Positions 10,377-21,620 of a DNA stretch of 64,000 nucleotides are shown here, piece by piece (positions within the stretch are counted from its first letter, which is position 1; the number at the start of each line of letters is the position of its first letter). Source of the stretch: Cichorium intybus (taxonomy: Eukaryota > Streptophyta > Magnoliopsida > Asterales > Asteraceae). The notes beneath the pieces are model-generated. The model saw nothing but the letters and a program-made list of their open reading frames with translations, ran no database searches and was not told where the DNA came from. Position numbers and translations under genes: made by a program. The stretch spans positions 80,769,382-80,833,381 of the forward strand of contig CM042016.1 of the NCBI GenBank assembly GCA_023525715.1, read 5' to 3'.

Positions 10377-12299
10377 TTAATCAAGAAGGAGTTGGTACCC
10401 AATCAATCTTGGGTCCTCAGGGTAAGCGAAGGATTCTTGAATCCACTTTTCCACAGCCTCTTCGGATATTTCATTAGCATTTAAATTAATCATATTCTCC
10501 GAAGTCTCATGTGAAGAGCACGATGAGTCAGAGCATGATTTCGAAGAGCTAATAGTTAAGATTGATGAGTCCGAAGTGACTGAAACAATGGTATTCTTCG
10601 GAACCCATATTTATTTGGATGAGTTGGATTTTGAGGTTTTTGACTTTTTCTTAGAACTTAAGTGTTTTGAACAATCCGATGACTTTGAAGATTTAGTTTT
10701 TACAATGAGATTTTCTTTCAAATCATTTCTTTTCCAATTTTGTTTAGAATTTTCAATTGTCTATTTCCTTGATATTGAGCTACACAACGTAGATGTACAA
10801 AGGTACTCTTCGTATGCCAATTTGAAATCATTTAGTGAAAATTTGGGATTTGGAAAGTTTGGTTTCGAAGGTTCAAAAGATGGTTTTGAAAATTGGTTTT
10901 TAACATTTGAATATTTGTTTCCATTTCTTTGTACCTGAAGTTGAGGCTATTGTAATGGTTTGTTTTGAAACTCCGAAGGGTGTTTGTCTTTTAACGAGAT
11001 TTTGAGTTTGTTTTGTTTTCAAATTCGCAGCAATTGGTTTCTGAATTGGTTTTGTAATTACAATTGCTGGTTTTGTTTTGGAAGTTGAAGCAAGGTTGTG
11101 AACTTGTGGCCTTTTGAGATTTTGAGGCCTTTTCAAAATCTGAGGTTTTTGTATCGAAGGCTTGGAACAACAATTTTTGGTTTTGTAATGGCTTTTTCAA
11201 AAGATTGTGAAATCGGTACACTCTCACAAGATTCCATTAACTGAAAAACATCCATCTTCGGAGCTATGGGTTTCTCCATAACTTGAATTTGTTTGTAATT
11301 TCTGTTAGTGTAAATGTGATTGTCATTTTTGAGATTTAAAAGATGAGACATGTTTTTGGGAATCTTCTCTTTTTCATAACAAAGTCGATTGTAAATGTTA
11401 TGTCCATACAAATCTTGTTTTCTCACATTGATTTTTACTTCCATTCTTTCATTCATTTCATTTTCAACTATTTTTGAAGATGAAAAGAATCCTTCCTCAG
11501 TAATAATGGAATTATCCTGCTCACAAATCTTTTTCAAATCATTGTCAATTAGAAGCATGCCATCAGGCTTCACAAAAATGGTGTTTTTGAAATAAGAGAT
11601 ATTCGGATAGATACAAGCAACATGAAATAGTCTTTTTGAATTGTCTTTGAGATATTGATCATAGGAGACACATTCATCATAAATTTGTATTTTAGATTTC
11701 ACAATTTGTTTGTGTTTAGAGGTTTCATTTTCATAATCAACTTTTGCTTTTCCTTTGTCAACCGAAGACAATTAAGATGTGTCTTCGGAGGGGTGATGCG
11801 GATGTGGAGGATGATTTTAATATGGTTAAAGAAGAACAATCAACTTCCTCCATATCCGAATCACATTCAGAATCATTTTCAGATTCCGTTTCAACAGCGA
11901 CTACATCTTGATTTTCAATTTGAGGAACATTCTTTTTCAATATTGGAATTTCTTTTGGCAATAACTTCAACAAATTATCAGCAGTTAAATGTTTTTCTAC
12001 AGAGATTAAACCATGTTTATATTAAGGGTTGGTTACTTTGGAGCCAGAGACTATCGATTCACATTCATAAGATATACTATCAACTTCCTTAAGCTTAAAC
12101 TCAATAAAAGGTAACAGTTGTCTATGTTGAACATTACACACGTCAGTAGAATGATAGATGCGAGTAATATGAGCACATAAACATTTTGCAGTTTCATAGA
12201 AAATAGTGTGTTGTCTCAAAATTACATCATGATTAATCAACTGTTTCTCCCTATTCTCCTCTAGTAGTGTGATTCTTAAATTGGCATTTTCTAGTGAGA
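10377..12299 (-). pseudogene. Sirevirus A gag C-terminal region
   Basis: Low-complexity, Lys/Asn/Ser-rich reading in several frames; the longest open piece (11133-11771) has 212 codons. Acidic clusters occur near 11870 (TESENDSECDSDMEEVD), and a coiled-coil-like piece lies at 12022-12393. Position between the zinc-knuckle part of gag and protease identifies it as gag/spacer of a large Sirevirus gag. No enzymatic motif. Confidence 0.6.
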
Positions 12300-13239
12300 A
12301 CTTCATACTTTCTACTCTCCCCCTCAAGTTGAGAATCTCCTGCTCATTGATTTTCTCCTTATTTTTCGCATCAACAAGTAGTTTATGCATCACAGAACAA
12401 TCACGAATTATTTCATCAATGATAGGAGTAGATTTAGAAACAGGAATTTTTAAAGATAAGAGTAGTTTTCATACCTGTTCGGGAATAGTCATGCGAGTAT
12501 CTTTAACCATCAGAAAAACCTCTTCATCTTCATCCGAAGAGTCATCAGACCAACACTGCGGAGTCACAACATCATTTGAAATCTTCTGCTCCAAACTAAC
12601 ATAACCCAGACCTGCGGAGTCTTCAAATTCCCACTCCTCTTCATTTTCAATCTCCTCAAAGTTGATCTTCAGAAAGCACTTGCCATCATCATAGGCCATG
12701 AAAGCACTTTGAGTTGGCTTTCTTACTTCTTCATCTTTGGAGTTAGATGACCAAAGTTGATATGTTCCTGGGTAATCCTCAGCAGCCATCAGGTCTAAGT
12801 CCTTGGTCTTTTCTCTTACTTCCTCCATCTTTCTTGCATAGTAAGCTTCATCTTTCACCTGAGTTTGTTTCTCATTGCGTTTACGAAGAATGCAGTCTTT
12901 TACAAAGTGATTCTTACCATGACACCAATTGCAATCAAAACCTGAGTCACCAGCTACTTTCTTATCTTCAGATTTGGCCTTTTGGGACTCTGAAGTGTTA
13001 GATTCAACAGGCTTCAGAGTGAATTTAGCTGTTTCGTCTTTGGAGTATAAATCTAAGGTTTTGGCTTTGGAGTGAAAGAGTTTTTGTTGAAGCTTTTCAC
13101 AAACAGTTTTGCTGGATTTGACTTGTTCACAAAAGGTTTTCTGAACCTGCGATTGTTTACAGCATACAAAGCAATCGATTCTCCATTCTCTCCTTCCATG
13201 TAGCCATCTGGTTCATCCTTGTCTTCTTCTTCCTCAATA
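12300..13239 (-). repeat. Duplicated Sirevirus A gag segment, copy 1
   Basis: This segment repeats at 13844-14785 in the same orientation, about 3% different by eye over the first 230 bp. It encodes the acidic part of gag (AFMAYDDGKCFLKINFEEIE, SDDSSDEDEEVF) and the zinc-knuckle region, with frameshifts near the 5' end. It joins an Athila-type fragment abruptly at 13239/13240. Confidence 0.85.
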
Positions 13240-13843
13240 TTTTTATGTACAACAGGGACGTTGTACGGTTTTAAGTGTGGGGTGTAGACGGTCGAAAGAG
13301 TTTTTATTTTTGAAATTTTTGCAGAAAACGAGTAATTTTCAAAATTTTTAGCAATTTTTCAAAATTTTTAAGAGATTGTAATTTTGAAACGAATAGCTTT
13401 TGAATGTTATAGCATTGGTATTTTTCAAGAGATACTGTTTAGTAGTAAGCATGCTATTGTTTAGTCAAATAAGTTGAGTTTTTAAGAGTTAGAAAAATTT
13501 TAGATTTTGAATATTTTAGGATTGGAATTTAGGAAGGAAATGTCAATCAGTGGCCTTTGTTGTTTGAGCTGGTAGGTCTGAAATGGGTGGCCCTGAAAAG
13601 GGTATTTATGCACCTTACTACCTAAGATCGTCTGGTCTGGTATAGTATTTCTGAAAGCTCGTTACACGGACAACATCGAAAGTCATGGACATTTCTTTAG
13701 CGGCCTTTATAATCTGAATGAGTACGTTTGCCTGTGTATACTGAAAATTTTAATCAATGGTTCTTTAGAAAGTCATGAATTCCAAAGGGTATTCTGGTCA
13801 TTTTTTATTAAATTCATTTTTAGTCTAACTTTTGGAACAATAT
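13240..13843 (+). mobile_element. Athila-type 3' non-coding fragment
   Basis: Sequence from about 13246 to 13790 matches the 3' non-coding region of Athila-1 at about 39575-40095, including GGGACGTTGTACGG, AAGTGTGGGGT (13273-13283) and GGATTGGAATTTAGGAAGG. The last roughly 50 bp before 13844 do not clearly match. It is flanked by direct copies of Sirevirus A gag, so it is probably Athila-2 DNA brought there by duplication and deletion. Confidence 0.75.
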
Positions 13844-14744
13844 ACTTCATACTTTCTACTCTCCCCCTCAAGTTGAGGATCTCCTGCTCATTGATTTTCT
13901 CCTTATTTTTTGCATCAACAAGTAGTTTATGCATCACAGAACAATCACGAATTATTTCATCAATGATAGGAGTAGATTTAGAAACAGGAATTTTAAAAGA
14001 TAAGAGTAGTTTTGATACCTGTTCGGGAATAGTCATGCGAGTATCTTTAGCCATCATACAAACCTCTTCATCTTCATCCGAAGAGTCATCAAACCAACAC
14101 TGCAGAATCACAACATCAGTTGAAATCTTCTGCTCCGAACTAACATAACCCAGACCTGTAGAGTCTTCAAATTCCCACTCCTCTTCATTTTCAATCTCCT
14201 CAAAGTTGATCTTCAGAAAGCACTTACAATCATCATAGGCCATGAAAGCACTATGAGTTGGCTTTCTTACTTCTTCATATTCGGAGTCAGATGACCAAAG
14301 TTGATATGTTCCTGGGTAATCCTCAGTAGCCATCAGGGCTAAGTCCTTGATATTTTCTCTTACTTCCTCCATCTTTCTTGCATAGTAAGCTTCATCTTTC
14401 ACCTGAGTTTGTTTCTCATTGCGTTTACGAAGCATGCAGTCTTTTGCAAAGTGATTATTACCATGACAGTAATTGCAATCAAAACCTGAGTCACCAGCTA
14501 CTTTCTTATCATCATATTTGGCCTTTTGGGACTCCAAAGTGTTAGATTCAACAGGCTTCGGAGTGAATTTAGTTGTTTCGTCTTCGGGAGTATAAATCTC
14601 AGGTTTTGGCTTCGGAGTGAAAGAGTTTTTGTTGAAGCTTTTCACAAACAGTTTTGCTGGATTTGACTTGCTCACAAAAGGTTTTCTGAACCTGTGATTG
14701 TTTGCAGCATACAAAGCAATCGATTCTCCATTCTCTCCTTCCAT
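13773..14744 (-). pseudogene. Sirevirus A gag with zinc knuckle, copy 2
   Basis: The 323-codon piece contains a CCHC zinc knuckle (CNYCHGNNHFAKDC), a Lys/Pro-rich stretch before it and an acidic stretch after it. The zinc knuckle binds genomic RNA in the particle. The last residues, from about 13843 down, come from the Athila fragment and are not gag. Gag N-terminal sequence continues at 14786-15150 in another frame. Confidence 0.8.
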
Positions 14745-14785
14745 TTAGCCATCTGGTTCATCCTTGTCTTCTTCTTCCTCAACAT
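13844..14785 (-). repeat. Duplicated Sirevirus A gag segment, copy 2
   Basis: Second copy of 12300-13239. The left boundary is the junction with the Athila fragment (ACTTCATACTTTCTAC starts at 13844, and at 12300 in copy 1). Similarity to copy 1 ends near 14785 after CTTCTTCCTCAA. Confidence 0.85.
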
Positions 14786-15150
14786 TTCACAAGAGTGCCA
14801 ATGAACCAGAACCAGCAGCTACCTTCTCACTTCTTCTTCCACAGATGTCTGGCTCGTGGGATTTGATGAGATTGTAGGGAGCAGCTAGTGAGTATGTGTT
14901 GATGTTCTCATAAGATTTAATCATTAACATAATGGGTCTCCATTCAGGCCTTAAGCTGTAGAGAAACTTGATATTGACCTCTTGTTGGCTTCGAGTTTCA
15001 CCATACTTTTCCAGTTCATACACCATTTTGCTCTATCTTTCATAAGCCATCTCCAGAGTTTCATTTTATTGTTGTTTGAAGTTACTAAAATCGTGAAGAA
15101 CTTCTTGTACAACACTTGATTGCTATATCTTTCATAAGCCATCTCAAGTG
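14786..15150 (-). pseudogene. Sirevirus A gag, N-proximal fragment
   Basis: Peptides MVYELEKYGETRSQQEV and NIKFLYSLRPEWRPIMLM match the helical core of copia gag (UBN2-type). A 28-bp word including TATCTTTCATAAGCCATCTC occurs at 15030-15058 and again at 15121-15148. Gag breaks off against an Athila LTR end, so the gag start and 5' LTR are deleted. Confidence 0.7.
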
Positions 15151-15192
15151 TTTATTTTCTATTTTTGACCGCATAACGACCTAGGCATGTCA
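15151..15192 (+). repeat. 3' end of an Athila-type LTR (Athila-2)
   Basis: ATTTTTGACCGCATAACGAC followed by CTAGGCATGTCA corresponds to the LTR end of Athila-1 (TTTTTGACCGCAAGACGACC...GTGTCA at 41311-41348). The copia C coding sequence starts directly after it, so this is the right boundary of Athila-2 in copia C. Confidence 0.75.
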
Positions 15193-15672
15193 TATAGTGA
15201 CGCCAGCTTTCAGACAGATAGAGACAACTTTCGGTCTCGATCGGGCTGGGTGTTTCTTCTTAATGGTGGAGCGGTTACTTGGAAGAGTTCCAAGCAAGAG
15301 ACGGTGGCTGATTCAACTTGTGAATCAGAGTACATAGCTGCAAGTGAAGCATCAAAAGAAGCGGCTTGGCTGAAGAACTTCATCGGTGACCTCGGAGTCG
15401 TCCCGACTATTCAGGAGGCAATGGAACTATTCTGCGATAATGTAGGAGCGGTTGCCTTAACTAAGGAACCGAGAGATCATGGAAAGTCTAGACACATCGA
15501 TAGAAAGTACCATTACATCATGCATATAGTAGAAGAAGGTCACCTCATTATGAAAAGGGTATCATCTGAAGAGAATCCTACAGATCCTTTGACGAAGGCT
15601 CTGAGTACGGTCAGGCACAATCAGCATGCTAGGGGCATTGGTCTGAGAGATGATATTAGTTTTAGCAGTTAG
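15193..15672 (+). pseudogene. Copia C RNase H fragment
   Basis: The frame opens at the Athila LTR junction (an in-frame ATG at 15187 belongs to the LTR). It encodes YSDASFQTDRDNFRSRSG, STCESEYIAASEASKEAAW, LFCDNVGAVALTKEPRDHG, then SRHIDRKYHYIM and NPTDPLTKAL, giving the D, E and D metal ligands and C-terminus of copia RNase H. Upstream pol lies beyond Athila-2, left of the window. It ends with a normal stop at 15670-15672. The lineage differs from the Sireviruses here (KEPRDHGKSRHI instead of HNPVQHSKTKHI). Confidence 0.9.
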
Positions 15673-15810
15673 ATAGTTGTTAGAAATTTGTAACAATGTA
15701 ATTGTATTGACATTTTGGTGATTTAATAATGGAGAATTATTGATGAGTATTGTTTATTACTGATTGTCAATTGTTTATTATTGTGTTTCAATTTTCATGT
15801 TTTACTTCCC

Positions 15811-15999
15811 GAATTACTTCATGGATTATATCACGAGTAATTCTGAGATGAATTTGATTGCATATTGTCTAAGGAGTTAGACATAGCAATAGAATTGCTA
15901 CAATATTCATGAGTAGTTAGAAATCGGGATTTGAGTATTGGATAAACCCACACTCAGAGAATTACTTCATGGATTATATCACGAGTAATTCTGAGATGA
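15811..15999 (+). repeat. Duplicated 41-bp self-complementary repeat in copia C 3' region
   Basis: Identical 41-bp copies lie at 15811-15851 and 15959-15999. Each starts GAATTACT and contains AGTAATTC 17 nt downstream, so each can fold into a stem-loop. They lie between RNase H and the 3' LTR. Confidence 0.85.
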
Positions 16000-16413
16000 T
16001 AATATATTGTGGTCTTGAAACGGAGACATATGAGTTGTAATTTACAAGTCAATTGTTCATTGATAGTGTGTAAACGCATCGGTAACTCGATGTTATAAAA
16101 CGTGTTGTTGTGCGCGATTTGATGATTAAAGGATACAAGAATATGAGTCAAAGTTTATTCGTTACTTTTGCCCTAACCGGAAAAGCGATATATTTGGGCC
16201 CCTCGGTGATTTGGTGTTGACTAAAGTGCTGGCCAGCTAGGACTGAATCGATGTGTTCAATTAGAAGTCTTATTTAATTGCAAATCAGAAATTGGAAAAC
16301 AAAGCATCGGACTGTGATTGATCTTAATCCATGTCTCTAGTCCGAACGATATATGGTAGAACGGAGGACCATATAGTGGCAGTTATACTGGCAGTTATAG
16401 TCATAGACTTATC

Positions 16414-16425
16414 CAAGTGGGAGAC
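16414..16425 (+). other. Polypurine tract of copia C
   Basis: AAGTGGGAGAC immediately precedes the LTR start TGTTGG. Confidence 0.7.
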
Positions 16426-16953
16426 TGTTGGATTAAGTATCTAAGCCATGACTATAATTGGTATATACTTGATTGATAGTAGCAAAGTCCTTTTGGGTTG
16501 CCCTCATAGCTGGCAATTTGACAAAATAACTTTTAGAGAGAGAGATTGATTTATTATGTGATTAATAAATCAATATAAATAATTTGTTAATATATTATGA
16601 GGATAATATATCAATTAGAAATAATATTATTTAATTAATAATTAATCAGAAATTAATTAGAATTAATTTTGGGATTAATTGGATTAATTAAAAGTGCATG
16701 GCTGATTTATAATTATTCAATAGTTGAGTAGTAAACATATATGGAATGAGGATTAAAGTTGGCGAAATTAAGGGTATAATTATCCTTGAATTTCGAAATA
16801 TATATAAGAGATAAATAGGGATTTGAATTAAAGATAAAGGATTTATCTCATTTGAATTCAAATAATGTTTATCTCTAAGGCTTATTTGTTAATCCTTTTA
16901 AGGCTATAAATAGAGCCTTCTGGCTCCACAATTCTTGCACCATTTTACCTCTG

Positions 16954-16999
<46 letters not shown>

Positions 17000-17074
17000 T
17001 TTTCTTGTTGCTAGTTTTGAGTGTGAACCATTTGAGGCACGACGCTTGTGGTGCTCGCTTCCAAAAGATCAACA
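16426..17074 (+). repeat. 3' LTR of copia C (right end uncertain)
   Basis: Starts TGTTGGATTAAG after the polypurine tract. It has a TATA box (CTATAAATAG near 16904) and a downstream CT-rich tract. The 3' end is not fixed, because no second LTR is in the window; TCAACA at 17069-17074 is one candidate and the true end could be up to 150 bp further. Confidence 0.6.
16954..16996 (+). repeat. (CT)n microsatellite in copia C LTR
   Basis: About 20 CT dinucleotides, roughly 45 bp downstream of the LTR TATA box, so probably in the transcribed leader. Confidence 0.9.
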
Positions 17075-17530
17075 AAGGTTAGTAATTCTTGATTTATCCT
17101 TTTAGTAAAAATCGAAATACCTATAGGGTTTTAGTTATAGATTCAAATAGTGAAAATATAGATCCTTTAGGTTGCATATGAACTTAAGAGATGTTAGCAA
17201 AATGCACAAAATGCACAAAATCTCAAGGGATGTTAGTTATTTGTTTGCCTATTTGTTTGCCTATTTCCTATCAACTAATGCACAAAATCTCAAGGGATGT
17301 TAGCAAAATATATAAATGTGTTTCAAGTCTTATTTTCCTTCATCTCATTCTTTAAGCCAAGCAAATTCATTTATCTCAATAAACTCTATATACATCTATA
17401 TTAACCATAATCATCGATTAAATATCATAAGTTTGAAAAACTCTTAAGTTGTAGTATCTAATTAGTTAAGAATTGAAAGGTTTTTATTTATGATTAACCA
17501 ATATAAATTACTAACCAATTAATTAGATTA

Positions 17531-18070
17531 AGTTGAAGAGTTTGATAGTTTCAAAAGAACATGGTTCAAGATAGATGAAATATCTTGAAGACTTGAACCA
17601 CGTTGAATTATAAGGTATTTATTATAATAATTATAAAGATTATAAAGATAAATATAAAAATAAAGAAAGATAACGATTTAATCAATTATAATTAATTTAA
17701 TTAAATAAAAGTTTTGAAATTAATATATAAGAGATAATTATTTTTATCAAACTATATGCTTTTATTTCTATATACTACTTAAAAGTCAAAAAGTTTAATC
17801 AATATAATATATTTCAATTAAAAACATTTCTTTAAGTGCTTAATTGATTAATTTAAAAAAACATAAAACCTATTCAACTACCATCATTTATACCCATAAA
17901 GTATAACATCTTAAATAGACTACTTAATATTATTCTTATGCAAGCCAAAAACTCTTGAATGATTGTAATTAATTAGTTGCAAGTTGAAGAGTTTTAGAAG
18001 TTTCAAATGAATATGGTGCAAGTATGATACATATCTTCAACCGTATACATTTGAACACCTCTATTATATG
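17531..18070. repeat. Dispersed AT-rich block, copies 1 and 2
   Basis: AGTTGAAGAGTTT, then TTTCAAA(A/T)GAA and ATGGT(T/G)CAAG, occurs at 17531-17570 and 17982-18022. Copy 2 is followed by CTCTATTATA. Copies 3 and 4 are at 19202 and 53623. Confidence 0.6.
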
Positions 18071-18075
18071 ATTTA

Positions 18076-18175
18076 TAATGAAGATAATGATAATGATAAT
18101 GACAATGATAATGATAAGATAATGATATAATGATAGTGATGGTAATGATAATGATAATGATGATAAATGATTATT
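18076..18175. repeat. Imperfect (GATAAT)n microsatellite
   Basis: Runs of GATAATGATAAT with interruptions (GACAAT, GATAGTGATGGT). Confidence 0.85.
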
Positions 18176-18572
18176 GATTTTGGTCATTTATTTTAGATAA
18201 CATTTTATAATGAATTTTGTGCATAAAATAACTATAATTATATTTATATAATGTTTTATAAAGTTCTATTATTTTTCTATTATATTTTATTAAGTTTTAG
18301 ATTAGTAGTTTTTTTATTATATTATTACTGTGTTTTAAATTAGTAGTTTTGGTGCTCAACAATGTTATCCATGCTACATCATTTAATCTAAAAACATCAA
18401 TCAAACATCATAAAAATAAATATAAGATTAATGTTAAAAATGTAACAATGATCACAATGAAAAAAATAAATTCATAACTGAAGAACGATCAAACAAAGCT
18501 AATAATTATTTAACCAGCATGTTCGCAAATCAAGTCAATAGATAATCTATTGATAATAACATCATTCTTCAT

Positions 18573-18968
18573 TCAAAAAAAACAACACGTTGTAATATTT
18601 CAAAAACTTAAAAATTCAACTAAATCATATTAAGAATCAAGAGAAATGAAATAGATATAATACATTTCTCATCATATTGATTTTCAAACTAATAAGAAAT
18701 ACAATCCATCATTATTTCAATCTCGAAAATAAAAATCTAAAAAAGTGAGAATAAAATAGGTATTAATGTCATTCTTAGTACAAATAAACCAATACGTTGC
18801 AATATTTCAAAAACTAAAAAATCCAACTCAATCACATTAAGAATCAAGAGAAATGAAATATAATAATACATATTTTCCATCATATTGATAATCAAACAAA
18901 TAAGATATACAATTCATCATTATTTTAATCTCGAAAATAAAAATCTAAAAAGCGAGAATAAAATGCGT
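18573..18968. repeat. 190-bp imperfect tandem duplication
   Basis: Segment 18573-18760 repeats at 18778-18968. Both contain AATATTTCAAAAACT, AAGAATCAAGAGAAATGAAA and AATCTCGAAAATAAAAATC in order, with about 10-15% differences by eye. Confidence 0.8.
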
Positions 18969-19201
18969 ATTGTTACCAAGAGAATATTGAGAGTAAAAAT
19001 TGATTAAGTTAACTAAATACTTACATTTGTATTGACATGGAACTCGTACGGAATCTTCGGCGACTTTAGGATCAAATGACATTGGATTATGAGCGGTCTT
19101 GAAACTTGAATAACCATATGTTTTATAAACTATAAAATGACTTTTTGAAGGAATTTATAGTGAATGAAATAAAATTAGTAGTTGTCATTAATTTAGTGGA
19201 T

Positions 19202-19290
19202 ATGAAAAGTTTGTAGGTTTCAAATCAATATGGTTTGAGATATCAACTTATCTCTAACCACATGATTTTGGATGGTCGGCCTCTATTATA
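19202..19290. repeat. Dispersed AT-rich block, copy 3
   Basis: GGTTTCAAATCAATATGGT is identical to copy 4 (53641-53659), and both are followed by CTCTATTATA about 60 bp later. Confidence 0.6.
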
Positions 19291-19302
19291 ATTATATACA
19301 TA

Positions 19303-19345
19303 CTAGGCGTATTCCCGCGCGTTGCGCAGGAGTAAAATTAATATA
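19303..19345 (-). mobile_element. Helitron-like 3' terminus
   Basis: Read on the minus strand the sequence is CTGCGCAACGCGCGGGAATA then CGCCTAG followed by T. A GC-rich hairpin a few bases before CTAG and insertion at A/T are Helitron 3'-end features. The 5' end was not located; it may lie beyond Sirevirus B. Confidence 0.45.
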
Positions 19346-20595
19346 GTAAAAATATATTGAACGATCAAATATAAACATAAACACTTAGATCTAACCAAAA
19401 TACACAAATCTAAAAATAAATCTATCATATGACATATAACAATAATTTTTCATCTAAACATCGAGTAAAACAACATAATCACCTTTTTGGAGTCAATTAA
19501 TATAGATGGTCCCACGTTAAAAATATGTGGAAATATATTTGCATAAATCATCTCAAAATTTAAAATAAATATAAAAGAAAAATATTAATAATAACATAAA
19601 GATATTCTTTAAGAAACGTATTGTTGAGGATCATTTTCCATTAGACTCGTATGTGCAAATAATACTTTAATAATATTAACAAAAATAATATTGTATTTTT
19701 TAAATAAAAATCTTTTAACTAACAAATATTTAATATAAATAGATGAATATTTTCTAATAAACTTATTATCAAAAAAAAACTTTCCAATTACTTTGAATCC
19801 CTTATTCAATTTCATTTTTGAAAAAGTTACGTCTATTAGAAAATTTTATTTTTCTATATCTTCCTCTAGTAAAATTTGTCCATAAAAACTTTGAAACCTT
19901 AAATATTTAGACAAATAATATAAGATAAATTAACATGGATTTAGCTATTTTTCTCAACAAAATAAAAATAAGAAAATCATTTAAAGACTAAGCAGCTAAA
20001 TAAAAATAATATGAATTTGAAATTTGGAATATGATGTGAATTTATATAAAAATTAAATATTATCACAACTTTTAGTTTCTTTTGATTAAAAAAGTAACGA
20101 TTGCTTGCTTTCAGTGTTTTATATTATTTTTAGAAAAAATATATTATTAAATAATAATCAAGTTTCACTTTTGCTAATTTTATTATCTACATTTTTAAGA
20201 CTTTTAAAAACCACTTATTATTATTATGAAGGAGCTATAAAATATTAACGTCTAGGTAGAAAGATTTATTTTGTTTGCAATTATATTACAATAATGAACC
20301 AATTATGAATATTTAATAATATGTTATTTCTATCTTTTTGAATTTTGGTGTTATAACTTATTTTTGTATATTTCTTTGAAAGCAAATTTTCAAACTATGT
20401 GGTCTCTGTGTTTTCTAGAATATGACTATCAAATTAATGAGAGTATGTCCGTTTAAATAGAAATTCTAAAATATAATATCTATTTAACTAATTATGTATA
20501 AAGTTCTTTCAAAATACGAAACACCCAAATATATAAATAAGATTTTATTTTAAAAATCACAAACATAACACATGATAATAAAATGTCAAAGTTTG
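19346..20595. other. AT-rich DNA up to Sirevirus B
   Basis: Very AT-rich sequence without a supported gene. It is probably the interior of the Helitron-like element or intergenic DNA. Its last five bases (GTTTG) pair with GCTTG at 51457-51461 as a mutated target-site duplication. Confidence 0.5.
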
Positions 20596-21608
20596 TGTTG
20601 TCGCCAATTATTCTAAGTAAATGCAGAAATGAAGATTGCGAAAAGTAAAGGTCCGAAACTGAAAGTTTCGGAGGGACAGGTCCTGAGACTTGAGATAGAC
20701 AAGTCCAAAGACTTGATGTGGTTGCGAAATTATAATGATGTAATACTTAGAATAGATCTTAATAGTTCAACAATAAATAATATGGATTAACAGTTGTATA
20801 ACTTGGAAAGTAAGGACTACAATTTAAGAGTCGTAGAAAGAGGGTTAGAAGGATAAGGAAAGTAAGAAATGCAGATGATAACACAATAGTTGATGCAATG
20901 AGAGATTGTATTGATAAGTAGAAGTGTTACATAAAGTCTCTCAAAACCATGAGGACTGAAGATGAACTTGGTCTCCCTTTTATAGACTAAGGGAGGACCT
21001 TCGGATAATAACCTATGGACTGAAGAGGAGACAACACGTCTCTCTTCAGTCAGATAAGAAGGGGTGAATCTAATATAATAATACAATGTCAGACTCGGGT
21101 GGCTTGTCTATAATTTAATAATACTCTAAAGTACAATAGACATGCTTCTAGAGGGTCACGCCTGATCTAGTCTAATCACATCCTATAAGTTGAAGTGCTT
21201 ATCCCTTGCCTTATCTTCTAGATGTTCTTTGGTCTTCAGTCTTCTTTGTTGAATGTTTAATTGTGATGTTTCCTTAGATTTGTTGATATTGATAGTCCGA
21301 AATCCTGAGTGTGTTTCGGAGTCCTGGCTGGTTTAATCAGAGTGTCTTGGGAAATATGGTTGTGAATGTCTTGATCTTCTGAGTTAGTTCGGAATGTGAT
21401 CTTCCGAACTCTTTCTTCTGGGTGCGGTACAATATTATCGGAACACAACTTATTCGAGATATAAGTTGACAACATACACAAGATATAAGTATTTTCTTAA
21501 AACATTCATACAAAAGTAAATTCATTCCATCAAAATAAGAAGTTTGATAATACAATCCTAAAATATCAAACTATGAGTTGGTCAATGATTTGACTATCAG
21601 TACTAACA
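20596..21608 (-). repeat. 3' LTR of Sirevirus B
   Basis: 1013 bp. It lacks 59 bp present in the other LTR (51220-51278). Minus-strand TATA box CTATAAAAGGG near 20977-20987. It contains the inverted repeat TCCGAAACT/AGTTTCGGA (20652-20672). Confidence 0.93.
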
Positions 21609-21620
21609 ATTCCCCCTTCG
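21609..21620 (-). other. Polypurine tract of Sirevirus B
   Basis: Minus strand GAAGGGGGAAT directly before the LTR start TGTTAG. Confidence 0.85.

Larger units (their letters stand above)
721..15150 (-). mobile_element. Sirevirus A: truncated Ty1/copia Sirevirus-type retrotransposon
   Basis: Read on the minus strand the order is gag (15.1-10.4 kb), protease and integrase (10.4-8.4 kb), reverse transcriptase and RNase H (8.3-6.75 kb), spacer, ORF3 (4.67-1.23 kb), polypurine tract and 3' LTR (1194-721). Protease-IN-RT-RH order defines copia. The large gag and a 3' ORF with a coiled-coil segment are typical of the Sirevirus (SIRE/Maximus) lineage. The 5' LTR and gag start are missing, and gag 12300-13239 is duplicated at 13844-14785 around an Athila fragment. 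It sits in Athila-2 (left flank ends TAGGG); the matching right target copy is lost. Confidence 0.85.
17075..19302. other. AT-rich non-coding flank
   Basis: No supported gene. The region contains a 26-bp direct repeat (ATGCACAAAATCTCAAGG, near 17200 and 17279), three copies of a dispersed block (17531, 17982, 19202), a GATAAT-type microsatellite and a 190-bp duplication. It continues to the Sirevirus B insertion at 20596 and resumes at 51457. Confidence 0.6.

Noticed and set aside
16875..17075. Open frame with Arg-Glu repeats
   Set aside because: It reads the (CT)n tract of the copia C LTR on the other strand.
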